DNA of 64,000 nucleotides from Caulobacter segnis (GCF_019931575.1 NZ_CP082923.1:2294001-2358000); one strand, 5' to 3'; shown: positions 52,140 to 61,056, numbered from the stretch's first letter. Numbers and translations: made by a program. The notes: generated by a model not told the origin, from the letters alone.

Positions 52140-52326
52140 TTCGGCGGACCTCAGACTCTGGTGTTAACCATGTTTTGAGGGGCTATGCTTAATTGAGTCC
52201 TAAGCTGCGGCTCACGGTCGCAAGGGTGGCAAGACAGCGTTAACACGTGCGCGTCTAGCTTGCCCTTCAAGCCGTCGTCATCGACGGTACCGGGCGAAGC
52301 GGCGTCAACGAAGGAGCGGCCTTAAA

Positions 52327-52752
52327 GTGCCTTTGAAGCTGTCGCTGAAGCCCGGCGAGAAATTCGTTCTCAACGGCGCCGTGGTCCAGAATGGAGACCG
52401 GCGCGGTGTTCTGGTGCTCCAGAATAAGGCGTCCGTCCTTCGCGAGAAGGACATCATGCAGCCGGATCAGGTCACGACGCCCGCGCGTCGGATCTATTTC
52501 CCGGTGATGATGATGTACCTCGATGAGGGCGTGGCGGAGAAGTTCTACGAGGAATTCGCGACGCGCCTTAACGATTTCATGGGTGTTGTGCGCAATCCTG
52601 TGGTTCTTCAGGACTGCATCGCCATTTCGAAACACGTCATGGCGCGTGAGTACTACAAGGCTCTTATGCTGAGCCGTAAGTTGATTGAATACGAAGACGA
52701 GAGGTTGGGGCATGTCTCTTCGGGCGTATCAGCAGGCGGCGACGCGGGCTGA
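52327..52752 (+). CDS. flbT: Flagellin mRNA translational regulator FlbT
   Basis: A protein of 141 residues from GTG 52327 with AGGAG about 14 bases upstream. It matches FlbT ([53 protein letters not shown]). In Caulobacter FlbT binds the 5' untranslated region of flagellin mRNA and represses its translation or stability when assembly is not complete. Its 3' end overlaps flaF by 41 bases. Confidence 0.93.
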   Translation: MPLKLSLKPGEKFVLNGAVVQNGDRRGVLVLQNKASVLREKDIMQPDQVTTPARRIYFPVMMMYLDEGVAEKFYEEFATRLNDFMGVVRNPVVLQDCIAISKHVMAREYYKALMLSRKLIEYEDERLGHVSSGVSAGGDAG

Positions 52753-53074
52753 GAATCCCCGTGAAATGGAGTACCGCCTGTTCGGGCAGGTGACGCGCGC
52801 CCTCATGGACGCGTCGCAGGCCCCGGTGGACGACTTCAACACGCGGATCGACGCACTGGATTGGAATCGCAAGGTCTGGTCGGCCTTGGCGACCGACTGT
52901 TCCATGCCGGAAAATCAGCTTCCGATGGAACTGCGCGCCAGCATCATCTCGTTAAGCCTGTGGGTCGGTCGTCACTCCAGCGCCGTGATGCGCAAGGAGG
53001 AGGATTTCGAGCCCCTGATCGAGATTAACCGCATGATCATGCAGGGTCTGTCCGGCCGCGCCGACGCGGCCTGA
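52712..53074 (+). CDS. flaF: Flagellar biosynthesis regulator FlaF
   Basis: A protein of 120 residues beginning [25 protein letters not shown] at ATG 52712, with GAGG upstream. It has the FlaF profile including [14 protein letters not shown] and LSLWVGRHS. FlaF acts with FlbT and flagellin as an activator of flagellin synthesis in Caulobacter. It overlaps the flbT end and is followed by a terminator. Confidence 0.93.
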   Translation: MSLRAYQQAATRAENPREMEYRLFGQVTRALMDASQAPVDDFNTRIDALDWNRKVWSALATDCSMPENQLPMELRASIISLSLWVGRHSSAVMRKEEDFEPLIEINRMIMQGLSGRADAA

Positions 53075-53163
53075 TTTTTCCCGAGGAGCGGCGCGTTGCG
53101 CGCCGCCTGATTCTTCGGTTTCCGCAAGACTGAACGTCTTGCCTACCCATTCCGGAAAAACCT

Positions 53164-53204
53164 GCCGCCCGGCGAATCCTGCATTCGCCGGGCGGCTTCG
53201 TTTT
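53164..53204 (+). terminator. Intrinsic terminator after flaF
   Basis: A 14-pair perfect stem (53164-53177 with 53183-53196, loop CCTGC) is followed by TTCGTTTT. It isolates flbT-flaF from the next flagellin promoter. The CCCGGC content also resembles FlbD enhancer half-sites, but the T-run favours a terminator. Confidence 0.8.
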
Positions 53205-53271
53205 CGGGCTTAGTGATTTCACTAATTCAATAAAATCAGCAATTTAGCTGTTGGCGCCGAGCTGGTCTCGG

Positions 53272-53287
53272 TTGGCCCGCCGCTTGC
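53272..53287 (+). promoter_or_regulatory. Sigma-54 promoter of the first flagellin gene
   Basis: TTGGCCCGCCGCTTGC has GG and GC separated by exactly ten bases, matching the -24/-12 consensus. It lies about 72 bases before the flagellin ATG, so transcription should start near 53299. Confidence 0.88.
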
Positions 53288-53297
53288 GATGGTTCGC

Positions 53298-53349
53298 GCG
53301 GGCAAAACGCCCGCCCGGCAATACGCCGGATAAATCCGACCAAAATGGT
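53298..53349 (+). promoter_or_regulatory. Structured 5' UTR of the first flagellin mRNA
   Basis: Three hairpins lie between the promoter and ATG: GCGGGC-AAAAC-GCCCGC (53298-53314), CCGGC-AATAC-GCCGG (53315-53329) and ACCA-AAA-TGGT (53339-53349). The first and third recur, with compensatory base changes, in the second flagellin leader. FlbT is known to bind flagellin leaders; this structure is a candidate target. Confidence 0.65.
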
Positions 53350-53358
53350 AGGTATCAA

Positions 53359-54177
53359 ATGCTGAACTCGATCAACACCAATGCTGGTGCGCTTCTCGCG
53401 CTCCAAAACCTGAACGCAACTAACACGGAGCTCGCCACCACTCAGAGCCGTATCAACACCGGCAAGAAGATCGCTAACGCCAAGGACAACGGCGCGATCT
53501 GGTCGATGGCCAAGATGCAAAGCGCGAGCTCGAGCTCGTTGAACGCCGTGAAGGATTCGCTCCAGCGCGGTCAATCGACGATCGATGTTGCTCTCGCGGC
53601 AGGCGACACCATCACCGATCTGCTCACGAAGATGAAGGAAAAGGCCCTGGCCGCTTCCGACACCTCGCTGAACACCGCCTCGTTCAACGCCCTGAAGACC
53701 GACTTCGAATCCCTGCGCGACCAAATCCAAAAGGCCGCGGAGAATGCGAAGTTCAACGGTGTCAGCCTGGCTGACGGGACCACCACGAAGCTGAGCTTCC
53801 TGGCCAATTCGGACGGGGACAACTTCACGGTGAACGCCCAGACGCTGTCGCTGGCGGGTCTGAACCTGACGGGCGTGACCTTCACTGACGCTGCTGATGC
53901 GAAAACGAAGATCACCGATCTCACCAACGCGCTGCAAACGGCGACGAACAAGCTGTCGTCCCTCGGTACGTCCTCGACCGGTCTGGATACTCACCTGACC
54001 TTCGTGGGCAAGCTGCAGGACAGCCTGGACGCCGGCGTCGGCAACCTGGTGGACGCGGATCTGGCGAAGGAAAGCGCCAAGCTCCAGTCGCTGCAAACCA
54101 AGCAGCAGCTGGGCGTGCAGGCTCTCTCGATCGCCAACCAGACCCCGCAGTCGATTCTGTCGCTGTTCAAGGGGTGA
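53359..54177 (+). CDS. fljL: Flagellin (FljL-like)
   Basis: A protein of 272 residues with the flagellin D0/D1 ends ([38 protein letters not shown]; end [23 protein letters not shown] ... SILSLFKG) and a short central part. Such length matches the 25-29 kDa Caulobacter flagellins. Compared with the next gene it uses visibly fewer GC-ending codons at its 5' end. The order flbT-flaF-flagellin-flagellin-flaG-flagellin matches Caulobacter; assignment to FljL is by position and is uncertain. Confidence 0.9.
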   Translation: MLNSINTNAGALLALQNLNATNTELATTQSRINTGKKIANAKDNGAIWSMAKMQSASSSSLNAVKDSLQRGQSTIDVALAAGDTITDLLTKMKEKALAASDTSLNTASFNALKTDFESLRDQIQKAAENAKFNGVSLADGTTTKLSFLANSDGDNFTVNAQTLSLAGLNLTGVTFTDAADAKTKITDLTNALQTATNKLSSLGTSSTGLDTHLTFVGKLQDSLDAGVGNLVDADLAKESAKLQSLQTKQQLGVQALSIANQTPQSILSLFKG

Positions 54178-54185
54178 GCCCGATA

Positions 54186-54224
54186 CGCCGGACGGCTGTC
54201 AAAAGCCGTCCGGCGCCTCTTTCC
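54186..54224 (+). terminator. Intrinsic terminator after the first flagellin gene
   Basis: CGCCGGACGGCT (54186-54197) and AGCCGTCCGGCG (54204-54215) form a perfect 12-pair stem. A short T-rich stretch, CCTCTTTCC, follows. Confidence 0.65.
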
Positions 54225-54270
54225 TGCTGGGTGCGCAACAAGTGCCCGGCAACAATTGCCTATGTCGAAA

Positions 54271-54304
54271 GCCTCCCGGCAGGAATTGCCGGGAGGCTTC
54301 GTCG
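54271..54304 (+). terminator. Second hairpin between flagellin genes, terminator or FlbD site
   Basis: GCCTCCCGGCA (54271-54281) and TGCCGGGAGGC (54287-54297) form a perfect 11-pair stem with loop GGAAT and then TTCGTCGTT. The palindromic CCCGGCA/TGCCGGG core lies about 70-95 bases upstream of the next sigma-54 promoter, the expected place for a FlbD enhancer, so either role is possible. Confidence 0.5.
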
Positions 54305-54365
54305 TTAATGGATCTATAACCCAAAAAATTCAGCGCCTTAGCAGGATTGTCGCACCCCGGCAGAA

Positions 54366-54381
54366 TTGGCCCGGCAATTGC
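54366..54381 (+). promoter_or_regulatory. Sigma-54 promoter of the second flagellin gene
   Basis: TTGGCCCGGCAATTGC has GG and GC separated by ten bases, as in the first flagellin promoter. The ATG is 74 bases downstream. Expected transcription start is near 54393. Confidence 0.88.
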
Positions 54382-54394
54382 TGCTGACCTTTTC

Positions 54395-54424
54395 GAGCAA
54401 AACGCTCCCGGCAGCCAAAATGGC
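54395..54424 (+). promoter_or_regulatory. Structured 5' UTR of the second flagellin mRNA
   Basis: Hairpins GAGC-AAAAC-GCTC (54395-54407) and GCCA-AAA-TGGC (54414-54424) have the same loops as the first flagellin leader but different stem bases. This covariation supports a real RNA structure, possibly the FlbT binding site. Confidence 0.65.
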
Positions 54425-54454
54425 GTCGGACACCTTGAAAAGGACCCTATTCGT

Positions 54455-55273
54455 ATGCCGCTGAATAGCATCAATACGAACGCCGGCGCTCTGATCGCCC
54501 TGCAGAACCTCAACACCACGAACTCGGAGTTGCAGGTCACTCAACAGCGCATCAACACCGGTAAGAAGATCGCCAGCGCCAAGGACAACGGCGCCATCTG
54601 GGCGATGTCCAAGACCCAATCGTCCACCGCTTCGTCGCTGAACGCCGTGAAGGACTCGCTGCAACGCGGTCAGTCCACCATCGACGTGGCCCTGGCCGCC
54701 GGTGACACCATCACCGACCTGCTCGGCAAGATGAAGGAAAAGGCCCTGGCCGCTTCCGACACCTCGCTGAACACGACCTCGTTCAACGCCCTGAAGGCGG
54801 ACTACGATTCGCTGCGCGACCAGATCGAAAAGGCCGCCACGAACGCCAAGTTCAACGGCATCAGCATCTCTGACGGTTCGACCACCAAGCTGACCTTCCT
54901 GGCCAACTCGGATGGTTCGGGCTTCACCGTCAACGCCCAGACGCTGTCGCTGGCGGGTCTGAACCTGACGGGCACGACCATCACCAACGCCGCCGACGCG
55001 AAGGCCAAGCTGACGGACCTCGCCAACGCCATCCAGACGGCCACCAACAAGCTGGCCTCGCTGGGTACGTCGTCGACCGGCCTCGACACTCACCTGACCT
55101 TCGTCGGCAAGCTGCAAGACAGCCTGGACGCCGGCGTCGGCAACCTGGTGGACGCGGATCTCGCCAAGGAAAGCGCCAAGCTGCAGTCGCTGCAAACCAA
55201 GCAGCAGTTGGGCGTGCAGGCGCTGTCGATCGCGAACCAGTCGACCTCGTCGATCCTGAGCCTGTTCCGCTAG
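54455..55273 (+). CDS. fljK: Flagellin (FljK-like)
   Basis: A protein of 272 residues, closely similar to the previous flagellin ([20 protein letters not shown] start, [20 protein letters not shown] and identical C-terminal D0 segment). Several stretches of DNA are the same in both genes, for example around 53640 and 54735. ATG 54455 has AAGGAC about 9 bases upstream. By position it corresponds to the major filament subunit FljK. A sigma-54 promoter and structured leader precede it. Confidence 0.92.
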   Translation: MPLNSINTNAGALIALQNLNTTNSELQVTQQRINTGKKIASAKDNGAIWAMSKTQSSTASSLNAVKDSLQRGQSTIDVALAAGDTITDLLGKMKEKALAASDTSLNTTSFNALKADYDSLRDQIEKAATNAKFNGISISDGSTTKLTFLANSDGSGFTVNAQTLSLAGLNLTGTTITNAADAKAKLTDLANAIQTATNKLASLGTSSTGLDTHLTFVGKLQDSLDAGVGNLVDADLAKESAKLQSLQTKQQLGVQALSIANQSTSSILSLFR

Positions 55274-55282
55274 GGAACGGGA

Positions 55283-55318
55283 GGAGGCGGGTCCGCGTGA
55301 CCCGCCTCCGCCTTTCCT
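55283..55318 (+). terminator. Intrinsic terminator after the second flagellin gene
   Basis: GGAGGCGGGTC (55283-55293) and GACCCGCCTCC (55299-55309) form a perfect 11-pair stem with loop CGCGT. The downstream GCCTTTCC is only weakly T-rich. Confidence 0.6.
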
Positions 55319-55386
55319 AGAGGGCGAGCACGGGAGAAATTTCAACAGAAGAGGAGGGCCGGCCCATAAGCGCCGGTAATGAGAAC

Positions 55387-55728
55387 ATGGAACCAAAAGC
55401 CGCTTTGTCGGCCATCAGAGACTTCGTCGCTTCTTCGAACGCCCCGGACCTGTCCGAGGGCGCGCAAACCGTTTCGGGCGAGAGCGCGCAAGTCACCGCG
55501 CCGCAATCGGTCCACGAAGCCGAGCCGGTTCATCCGGTCGACGATGGTCCCCAGCCGGGCGACCTGCGTCTGGTCATCGAGCAGGACGACGGTACGGGCG
55601 ACTACATCTACAAGACGGTCGACCGCCGCACCGGCGAGACGCTGAATCAGTACCCGCGCGAGCAGGTCCTGAAACTGCGCGAGGCGACCAGCTACACGTC
55701 CGGCGACGTCTTCGACGGCCAAGCCTGA
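55387..55728 (+). CDS. flaG: FlaG family protein
   Basis: A protein of 113 residues. The conserved C-terminal half (LRLVIEQDDGTGDYIYKTVDRRTGETLNQYPREQVLKL), recognised by its VDRRTGE turn and the IP-like YPREQ end, fits the FlaG family, which affects filament length. The N-terminal half is variable. It sits between the second and third flagellin genes. Confidence 0.88.
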   Translation: MEPKAALSAIRDFVASSNAPDLSEGAQTVSGESAQVTAPQSVHEAEPVHPVDDGPQPGDLRLVIEQDDGTGDYIYKTVDRRTGETLNQYPREQVLKLREATSYTSGDVFDGQA

Positions 55729-55908
55729 GGGCTACATAGGGTCAGGCGGAAGGGCGGGTGCGACGGCGAGCCGCACCCGTAAACAGACATGGTTTATAAG
55801 CGTTAACCATAATCTTACTTTCTGACCTCAATTTTGGCGGCGAACGGATCGCACGCCGAATCGCGCGCGGTCGCAACCAACGGCAAAATCGCCGATCGGA
55901 GGCCGCGC

Positions 55909-56745
55909 ATGACGCTGAGCGTCAATACGAACCAGCCCGCGCTGATCGCGCTGCAGAACCTGAATCGCACCAACGATCAGATGCAGGCGGTGCAGACCCG
56001 CATCAACACGGGCGAGTCGATCTCCACCGCCAAGGACAACGCGGCCGTCTGGTCGATCGCCCAGGAGCAGCGCGCCGACATGAGCGCGCTCGGCGCGGTC
56101 AAGATGAGCCTGGATCGTGCGACCTCGATCGCCGACGTAGCCCTGGCCGCCGGCGAGTCGGTCTCCGACCTTCTGAAGCTGATGCGCGAGAAGGTGGTGG
56201 CCGCCAAGGACACCTCCCTGACCACGACGTCGCTGATCTCGCTGAACAGCGACTTCCAGGGGCTGCTGAAGAACCTGCAGCAGGTGATTTCCAGCGCCGT
56301 GTTCGACGGGGCCAACCTGCTGGACGGCAGCCAGGCCGCCGACATGACCTTCCTGGCCGACGCCGACGCGGCCCAGGCCATCACGCTCAGCCTGCAGAAC
56401 CTGTCGCTGGGCGGCACGATCAACACCCTGGCGGCGACTGACGACATCCTGACGCCGGCCAACGCCTCGGCGGTGTTGACGCGCCTGGACGCCACGATGA
56501 GCGCGGTCAACCAGGCCGTCGGCAACATCGGCACCCAGGCCAAGCAGATCGACGCCCACAGCAACTTCGTGAGCAAGCTCAACGACGTGCTGGAAACCGG
56601 CGTCGGCAACCTGGTCGACGCCGACCTCGCCAAGGAAAGCGCCCGCCTTCAAGCCTTGCAGGTGAAGCAGCAACTGGGCGCTCAGGCCCTGTCGATCGCC
56701 AATGGCGCGCCGCAGATCATCCTGTCTCTGTTCAAGGGCTCGTAA
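55909..56745 (+). CDS. fljJ: Divergent flagellin (FljJ-like)
   Basis: A protein of 278 residues starting [19 protein letters not shown] with GGAGG upstream. It keeps the D0/D1 ends ([53 protein letters not shown]) but differs from the first two flagellins in the middle. By order it fits the 29-kDa flagellin FljJ of Caulobacter. I found no convincing sigma-54 element in its 180-base leader. An 8-pair hairpin (CGGGTGCG/CGCACCCG) lies near 55757-55781 without a T-run. Confidence 0.88.
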   Translation: MTLSVNTNQPALIALQNLNRTNDQMQAVQTRINTGESISTAKDNAAVWSIAQEQRADMSALGAVKMSLDRATSIADVALAAGESVSDLLKLMREKVVAAKDTSLTTTSLISLNSDFQGLLKNLQQVISSAVFDGANLLDGSQAADMTFLADADAAQAITLSLQNLSLGGTINTLAATDDILTPANASAVLTRLDATMSAVNQAVGNIGTQAKQIDAHSNFVSKLNDVLETGVGNLVDADLAKESARLQALQVKQQLGAQALSIANGAPQIILSLFKGS

Positions 56746-56810
56746 CGCTAGGTTAGGCGTCGTCGTGGGGCTAAGCTCTTCCCGGGCTGGCTGGGGATTC
56801 GGCGACGAGC

Positions 56811-57365
56811 ATGATCGAGTTGCGCGACTTGCGGGACGAAGACGAAGGGGTCCTCTTTCAGTGGCGTTCAGAGCCCGAGGTCGATCGCTGGATGTCGGAC
56901 GCCGATCTGCCCAGCCGCGAGGCTCACGCCGCTTGGTTCAAGGCCTTGCGGACCGATCCCGATATGCGCGGCTGGATGATCATCCGCGGCGACGCGCCCA
57001 TGGGGCTGCTGACGCTGACCGGACTCAACAGCCACCACCGCCGCGCCAGCTGGAACTGGTTCCTGGGCTCGGCCGACGCGCGGGGCAGGGGCGTCGGACG
57101 GGCCGCCCAGGTGCTGGGCTTGGACCGCGCCTTCGGCGAGCTGGGCCTGCACAAGGTGTTCGCCGAGGTCATGGCCGACAACGACGCCGCCCTGAAGGCG
57201 CAGTCGTCCGCCGGGTTCCGCCGCGAGGGCTATCTGCGCGGTCACGTGCTGAAGGACGGCCGGCCGCGCGACGTCGTGCTGCTGGGCATCCTGGCTTCGG
57301 AATGGACCGAGCTGCGCGAGGACGCGCGCCGGGCGCTTTCGGACGCAAACCTTATCGCGGCTTAA
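56811..57365 (+). CDS. flmH: GNAT acetyltransferase, PseH/FlmH-like
   Basis: A protein of 184 residues. It begins MIELRDLRDEDEGVLFQWRSEPEVDRWMSD, the PseH-like start. The acetyl-CoA-binding part (DARGRGVGRAAQVLGLDRAFGELGLHKVFAEVM) and the DNDAALKAQSSAGFRREGYLRGH end are intact. It should acetylate a UDP-amino-sugar on the way to pseudaminic acid for flagellin glycosylation. It sits between the third flagellin and flaEY, as in Caulobacter. A homolog is at 49053. Confidence 0.85.
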   Translation: MIELRDLRDEDEGVLFQWRSEPEVDRWMSDADLPSREAHAAWFKALRTDPDMRGWMIIRGDAPMGLLTLTGLNSHHRRASWNWFLGSADARGRGVGRAAQVLGLDRAFGELGLHKVFAEVMADNDAALKAQSSAGFRREGYLRGHVLKDGRPRDVVLLGILASEWTELREDARRALSDANLIAA

Positions 57366-57444
57366 CGTCAATTCTTAACGGGACGTCAGCGGCGGACTGG
57401 CAAGGATACGAGCGGGGGATTCCGAGTCCCCGTCAGGACAGGCC

Positions 57445-60312
57445 GTGATCACGTTCGATTCCAGCATTCTGCTCAGCTACTATCAGGCCCGCTCGGGCGT
57501 GACGGCTGCTGCCGCGTCTGGAACGACGACCTCGGCGTCGGGCTCCAAGGCCGTGGTGCCCACCGCGCCGTGGCTGAGCGGCGCCACGCCAGCGGCCAGC
57601 GACCTGGTCCGCTCGGCGCTGAACGGCCGCAAGTTCGTCGATGAGGCGGCCAGCGCCACGACCCTCAAGGGCGCCAGCGGCGACTACAAGAAGCTGTTCG
57701 CCACCTACCAGGCCCTGAACACCCTGTCGGCGCTGGCGGCCCGCGCCGGCGAGAAGGGCGTCACCGACGGCGAGATCACGCGTCTGCAGACGGCGTTGAT
57801 GAAGGGGCTGGGCGAGATCAGCAGCTACGTCCAGAACCTGTCGCTGGACCAGGCGCGGCTGACCACCGGCGCGGTCATGACCACGGACAAGAGCACCGTG
57901 GGCGTGCCCAAGGCGACCTACGCCTACACGACGGACACGATCTACAGCGGCCAGATCGACGACGAAGTGCCCAAGTTCCAGGGCGATGTCTCGTTCAATG
58001 TCGCGGTGAAGAACTTCGGGGTCACCACCGATGTGACCATGGACCTGTCCGAGATGGGCTCGACGCCCCGGACCATGTCCAACGTCGTCAGCTACATGAA
58101 CAACAAGCTGAAGGACGCCGGTTTCCGGACGACCATCTCGCTGCAGCGCACGACCGGCGAGGAACGCACGGTCCAGGTCGCCGGCAAGCCCGTGACCCTG
58201 CCGGCGACCGGCGACGACTTCGCCCTGAAGATCAACGGCGACTCGGCCGAACAGCTGACCTTCAGCGCGCCGACCACGGCGCCGGCGGTCTATGTCACGA
58301 CCAAGGCCGGCGATCCGGACCCGGACAAGGACACGACCACAGACGACGCCGTCTACGAGACGACCCTGACCAAGTACAGCGCCGCCGGAACGGGCGGCGG
58401 GGCGGGCGCGGGCGCGCCGGGCGGCAAGGTCTTCACCGAGACCCTGCAGGGCACGATCTCGGGCGTCCGCAAGTCGGTGACCGGGGCGGACGGCTCGATC
58501 TACATGCTGGCCGACGTCGACACCGCGGTGGACGGCAAGACCGACCTCGACGGCCAGGTCATCAAGGGCGAGAGCGACGTCGCGCTGCTGAAATACGACA
58601 GCGCCGGCCACCTGCTGTACGCCCGCACCCTGGGCGCGACCGACGAGGCCAGCGGCCTGTCCCTGGCCGTGGCCGACGATGGCAGCGTCGCCGTGGCCGG
58701 CTCGGTCACCGGGCGCCTGGCCGGCGCGGTCAACGGCCCGATCAACAGCGGCGACACCGCCACGACCAGCGACAGCTTCGTCACCCGCTACGACGCCAAG
58801 GGCGATGAGCAGTGGACGGTGCGTCGCGGCGGTCTGCAAGAGGACGAGGCCACGGCCCTGGCCTTCGGCGCCGACGGCGTCCTCTATGTCGGCGGCCGCA
58901 GCAAGTCGGACTTGCCGGGGGCGACCGGCTCGGACCCCAGCGGCGGCTGGGACGCCTATCTGTCGGCCTTCGCCACGGACGCCAACGGCCAGCCCAAGGC
59001 GCTGTTCACCCAGAAGTTCGGCACGACCGAGAACGACTCCGTCTCGGACATCGTCGTCAACGGCTCGCAGGTCATCGTCGGCTCCAAGGAGAACGGCGAG
59101 GCGATGCTGCGCAGCTTCGACGTGGCCACCAGCGTGGTGACCGAGAACGTCACCCAATTGAACCAGTACGGCGCCTACGAGTCCGTGCCGGTGACCTACA
59201 CCAAGACCGCGACCGCCACCGCCGGCTCCACGCGCGACCTGGGCTCGCTGAAGGGCGGCGAACTGGTAGGGCTGAAGATCGACGGCGGCCAGCTCTATGT
59301 CGGCGGCTACACGGCCAACAACCTGATGTCGATCAACGGCGCCACGACCGCGCCGTCGGGCGGCATGGACGCCTTCGTTGGTCGCATGTCGCTGGACATC
59401 TCCAGCAACAGCGCCGACGCCCTGACCTATTACGGCGGCACCGGCGACGACACGGTCACCGGCTTCGACGTCAAGAACGGCACCGCCTGGCTGGTCGGCT
59501 CGGCCGGCGCCAATCTGGACGGCCAGACGACGGTCGGGACCAAGGACGGCTACGTCGCCCAGGTCAATGTCGGGACGGGCGATGTCGACTGGAGCCAGCG
59601 CCTGACCGGCAAGGACGGCTACGCCACCCCGACCTCGGTGGCGGTCTCGTCGTCGGGCGCCTCGCCCCTGGACCTGTTCGGTCTGCCCGCCGGCAAGATG
59701 GACTTCACCCAGTCCGACCGCATCGTCTCGGCGACCGCGGCCCGGGCCGGCGACACCTTCCAGATCCGCACCCGCGAGCGCGGCGCCCTGACCACGATCA
59801 CCATCGAGGCCAGCGACACGCTCGAGACCCTGGCCGACAAGATCAAGCGCGCCTCCGGCTTCCGGGCCAAGGTCGAGATCGGTTCCAGCGGCGACAGCCG
59901 GGTGCTGAAGATCAGCCCGGCCTCGAACACCTCGACGATCGAGATCGTGGCCGGCAAGGGCGGCACCGACGTGCTGACCGCCCTGGGGCTGGGCGGTGGC
60001 GTCGTGCGCGCCACCAAGACCGACGACGGCAAGACCGTCTCGGCCGACGGCAACGGTCCGGTCTACGGCCTGCAGCTGCCGCCGGAGCTGGACCTGACCA
60101 GCGAGACGGGACGCAAGAACGCCAACGTGGTCATCACCCGCGCGCTCTCGCAGATCCGCACGGCCTATCGCGAGATCTCCGACGCGGCCCTGGGCGTGAA
60201 GAGCGACACCGGGACGAGCTCGGGCAAGACCGGCGGCACGGTCCCGGCCTATCTGACCAACCAGCTGGCCAATTACCAGGCCGCGCTGGACCGTCTGACC
60301 GGCGGAAGCTAG
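57445..60312 (+). CDS. flaEY: Large flagellar regulatory/filament-associated protein FlaEY
   Basis: A protein of 955 residues from GTG 57445 with AGGACAGG upstream. The N-terminal 300 residues include a helical region and a part like DVSFNVAVKNFGVTTDVTMDLSEMG. Residues about 328-740 form repeats of the SBBP/beta-propeller type (YDSAGHLLYARTLGATDEASGLSLAVADDGSVAVAG). Residues about 770-850 look like a flagellin IN motif (TITIEASDTLETLADKIKRASGF). The C-terminus (ALSQIRTAYREISDAALG) is helical like a flagellin. This and position next to flagellins fit FlaEY of Caulobacter. Confidence 0.85.
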   Translation: MITFDSSILLSYYQARSGVTAAAASGTTTSASGSKAVVPTAPWLSGATPAASDLVRSALNGRKFVDEAASATTLKGASGDYKKLFATYQALNTLSALAARAGEKGVTDGEITRLQTALMKGLGEISSYVQNLSLDQARLTTGAVMTTDKSTVGVPKATYAYTTDTIYSGQIDDEVPKFQGDVSFNVAVKNFGVTTDVTMDLSEMGSTPRTMSNVVSYMNNKLKDAGFRTTISLQRTTGEERTVQVAGKPVTLPATGDDFALKINGDSAEQLTFSAPTTAPAVYVTTKAGDPDPDKDTTTDDAVYETTLTKYSAAGTGGGAGAGAPGGKVFTETLQGTISGVRKSVTGADGSIYMLADVDTAVDGKTDLDGQVIKGESDVALLKYDSAGHLLYARTLGATDEASGLSLAVADDGSVAVAGSVTGRLAGAVNGPINSGDTATTSDSFVTRYDAKGDEQWTVRRGGLQEDEATALAFGADGVLYVGGRSKSDLPGATGSDPSGGWDAYLSAFATDANGQPKALFTQKFGTTENDSVSDIVVNGSQVIVGSKENGEAMLRSFDVATSVVTENVTQLNQYGAYESVPVTYTKTATATAGSTRDLGSLKGGELVGLKIDGGQLYVGGYTANNLMSINGATTAPSGGMDAFVGRMSLDISSNSADALTYYGGTGDDTVTGFDVKNGTAWLVGSAGANLDGQTTVGTKDGYVAQVNVGTGDVDWSQRLTGKDGYATPTSVAVSSSGASPLDLFGLPAGKMDFTQSDRIVSATAARAGDTFQIRTRERGALTTITIEASDTLETLADKIKRASGFRAKVEIGSSGDSRVLKISPASNTSTIEIVAGKGGTDVLTALGLGGGVVRATKTDDGKTVSADGNGPVYGLQLPPELDLTSETGRKNANVVITRALSQIRTAYREISDAALGVKSDTGTSSGKTGGTVPAYLTNQLANYQAALDRLTGGS

Positions 60313-60369
60313 CCCTCTTTTGAAGTGGCCGAGCTTGAAAGCGTCATCGACGCGTCGTAGCCAGGGGCC

Positions 60370-61056
60370 ATGGACTTTCTGAAAGATCGACGGGTCATCC
60401 TCGGCGGCGGCGCGGCGCTCGCGCTGCTGGCGGGTCTGGGCATCGCCGTGGCCGTGATGTCCGGCCACGACAAGAAGCCGACCGAGGAGCCGCCGGCCTC
60501 GCGCGCCGGGTTGATTGTCGAGACCGGACGTGACGACGACACCAAGCTGGATCCCGCGCGCCCGTTGCGCTGCTTCGTGGGCGGGGCCTTCGTCGGTGAG
60601 ATCACCCTGGCCGAATGCGCCAAGAAGAACGGCGTGGCGACCGGGGCCCTGGACGTGGGCGTCGACGAGACGGGCGCCCTGGCCGCCGCCGACCAGGCCG
60701 GCACCGTCCTGACGCCGCTGCCGCCGACCCCGACCGTCACCGCGCCGGCGGCCACAACGCCGTCCAGCTCGGCTACGCCCTCGACCCCGACCGGCGCCTC
60801 GGCCAACGCGCCGCTGGCCGCCTGCTGGCGCTACGCCGGCAACGAGTGGCGGCGCCTGCCCGGCGAGATCACCCTCAACGCCTGCGCCCAGCAGCTGTTC
60901 AATGGCCGCTGCGAGCGGACCGGCGGCGCCACCTACGGCCGCTGGGGCGAGGAGACTCTGCGCCTGGTGCCGGGCCGCGTCGAGATCTCGTCCGACAACC
61001 GCAGCTTCCACGCCGTGTTCGAGCAGGGCTCCAACTGCTCTATCCCGAACGGCTGA
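60370..61056 (+). CDS. Membrane-anchored protein with duplicated Cys-rich module
   Basis: A protein of 228 residues with one N-terminal membrane helix (VILGGGAALALLAGLGIAVAVM). Two related modules follow: CFVGGAFVGEITLAECAKKNG near 68-88 and CWRYAGNEWRRLPGEITLNACAQQLFNG near 152-179. They share C-x(n)-GEITLxxCA and are linked by a Pro/Thr-rich spacer. Other Cys (RCERTG, SNCSIPNG) may pair in the periplasm. Not recognised. It follows flaEY by 57 bases. Confidence 0.65.
   Translation: MDFLKDRRVILGGGAALALLAGLGIAVAVMSGHDKKPTEEPPASRAGLIVETGRDDDTKLDPARPLRCFVGGAFVGEITLAECAKKNGVATGALDVGVDETGALAAADQAGTVLTPLPPTPTVTAPAATTPSSSATPSTPTGASANAPLAACWRYAGNEWRRLPGEITLNACAQQLFNGRCERTGGATYGRWGEETLRLVPGRVEISSDNRSFHAVFEQGSNCSIPNG

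Noticed and set aside
55729..55908. Sigma-54 promoter for the third flagellin
   Set aside because: No GG-N10-GC element with the right spacing could be found, unlike the first two flagellins.
57363..57380. Two TTAAC copies before flaEY as a CtrA box
   Set aside because: Spacing is 9 bases, outside the consensus.
57433..61011. An open frame of 1192 codons on the minus strand, antisense to flaEY
   Set aside because: It follows from high GC at third codon positions of the real gene; the protein is low-complexity (G, R, A, D, Q) with no recognisable domain, and flaEY fits the flagellar context.
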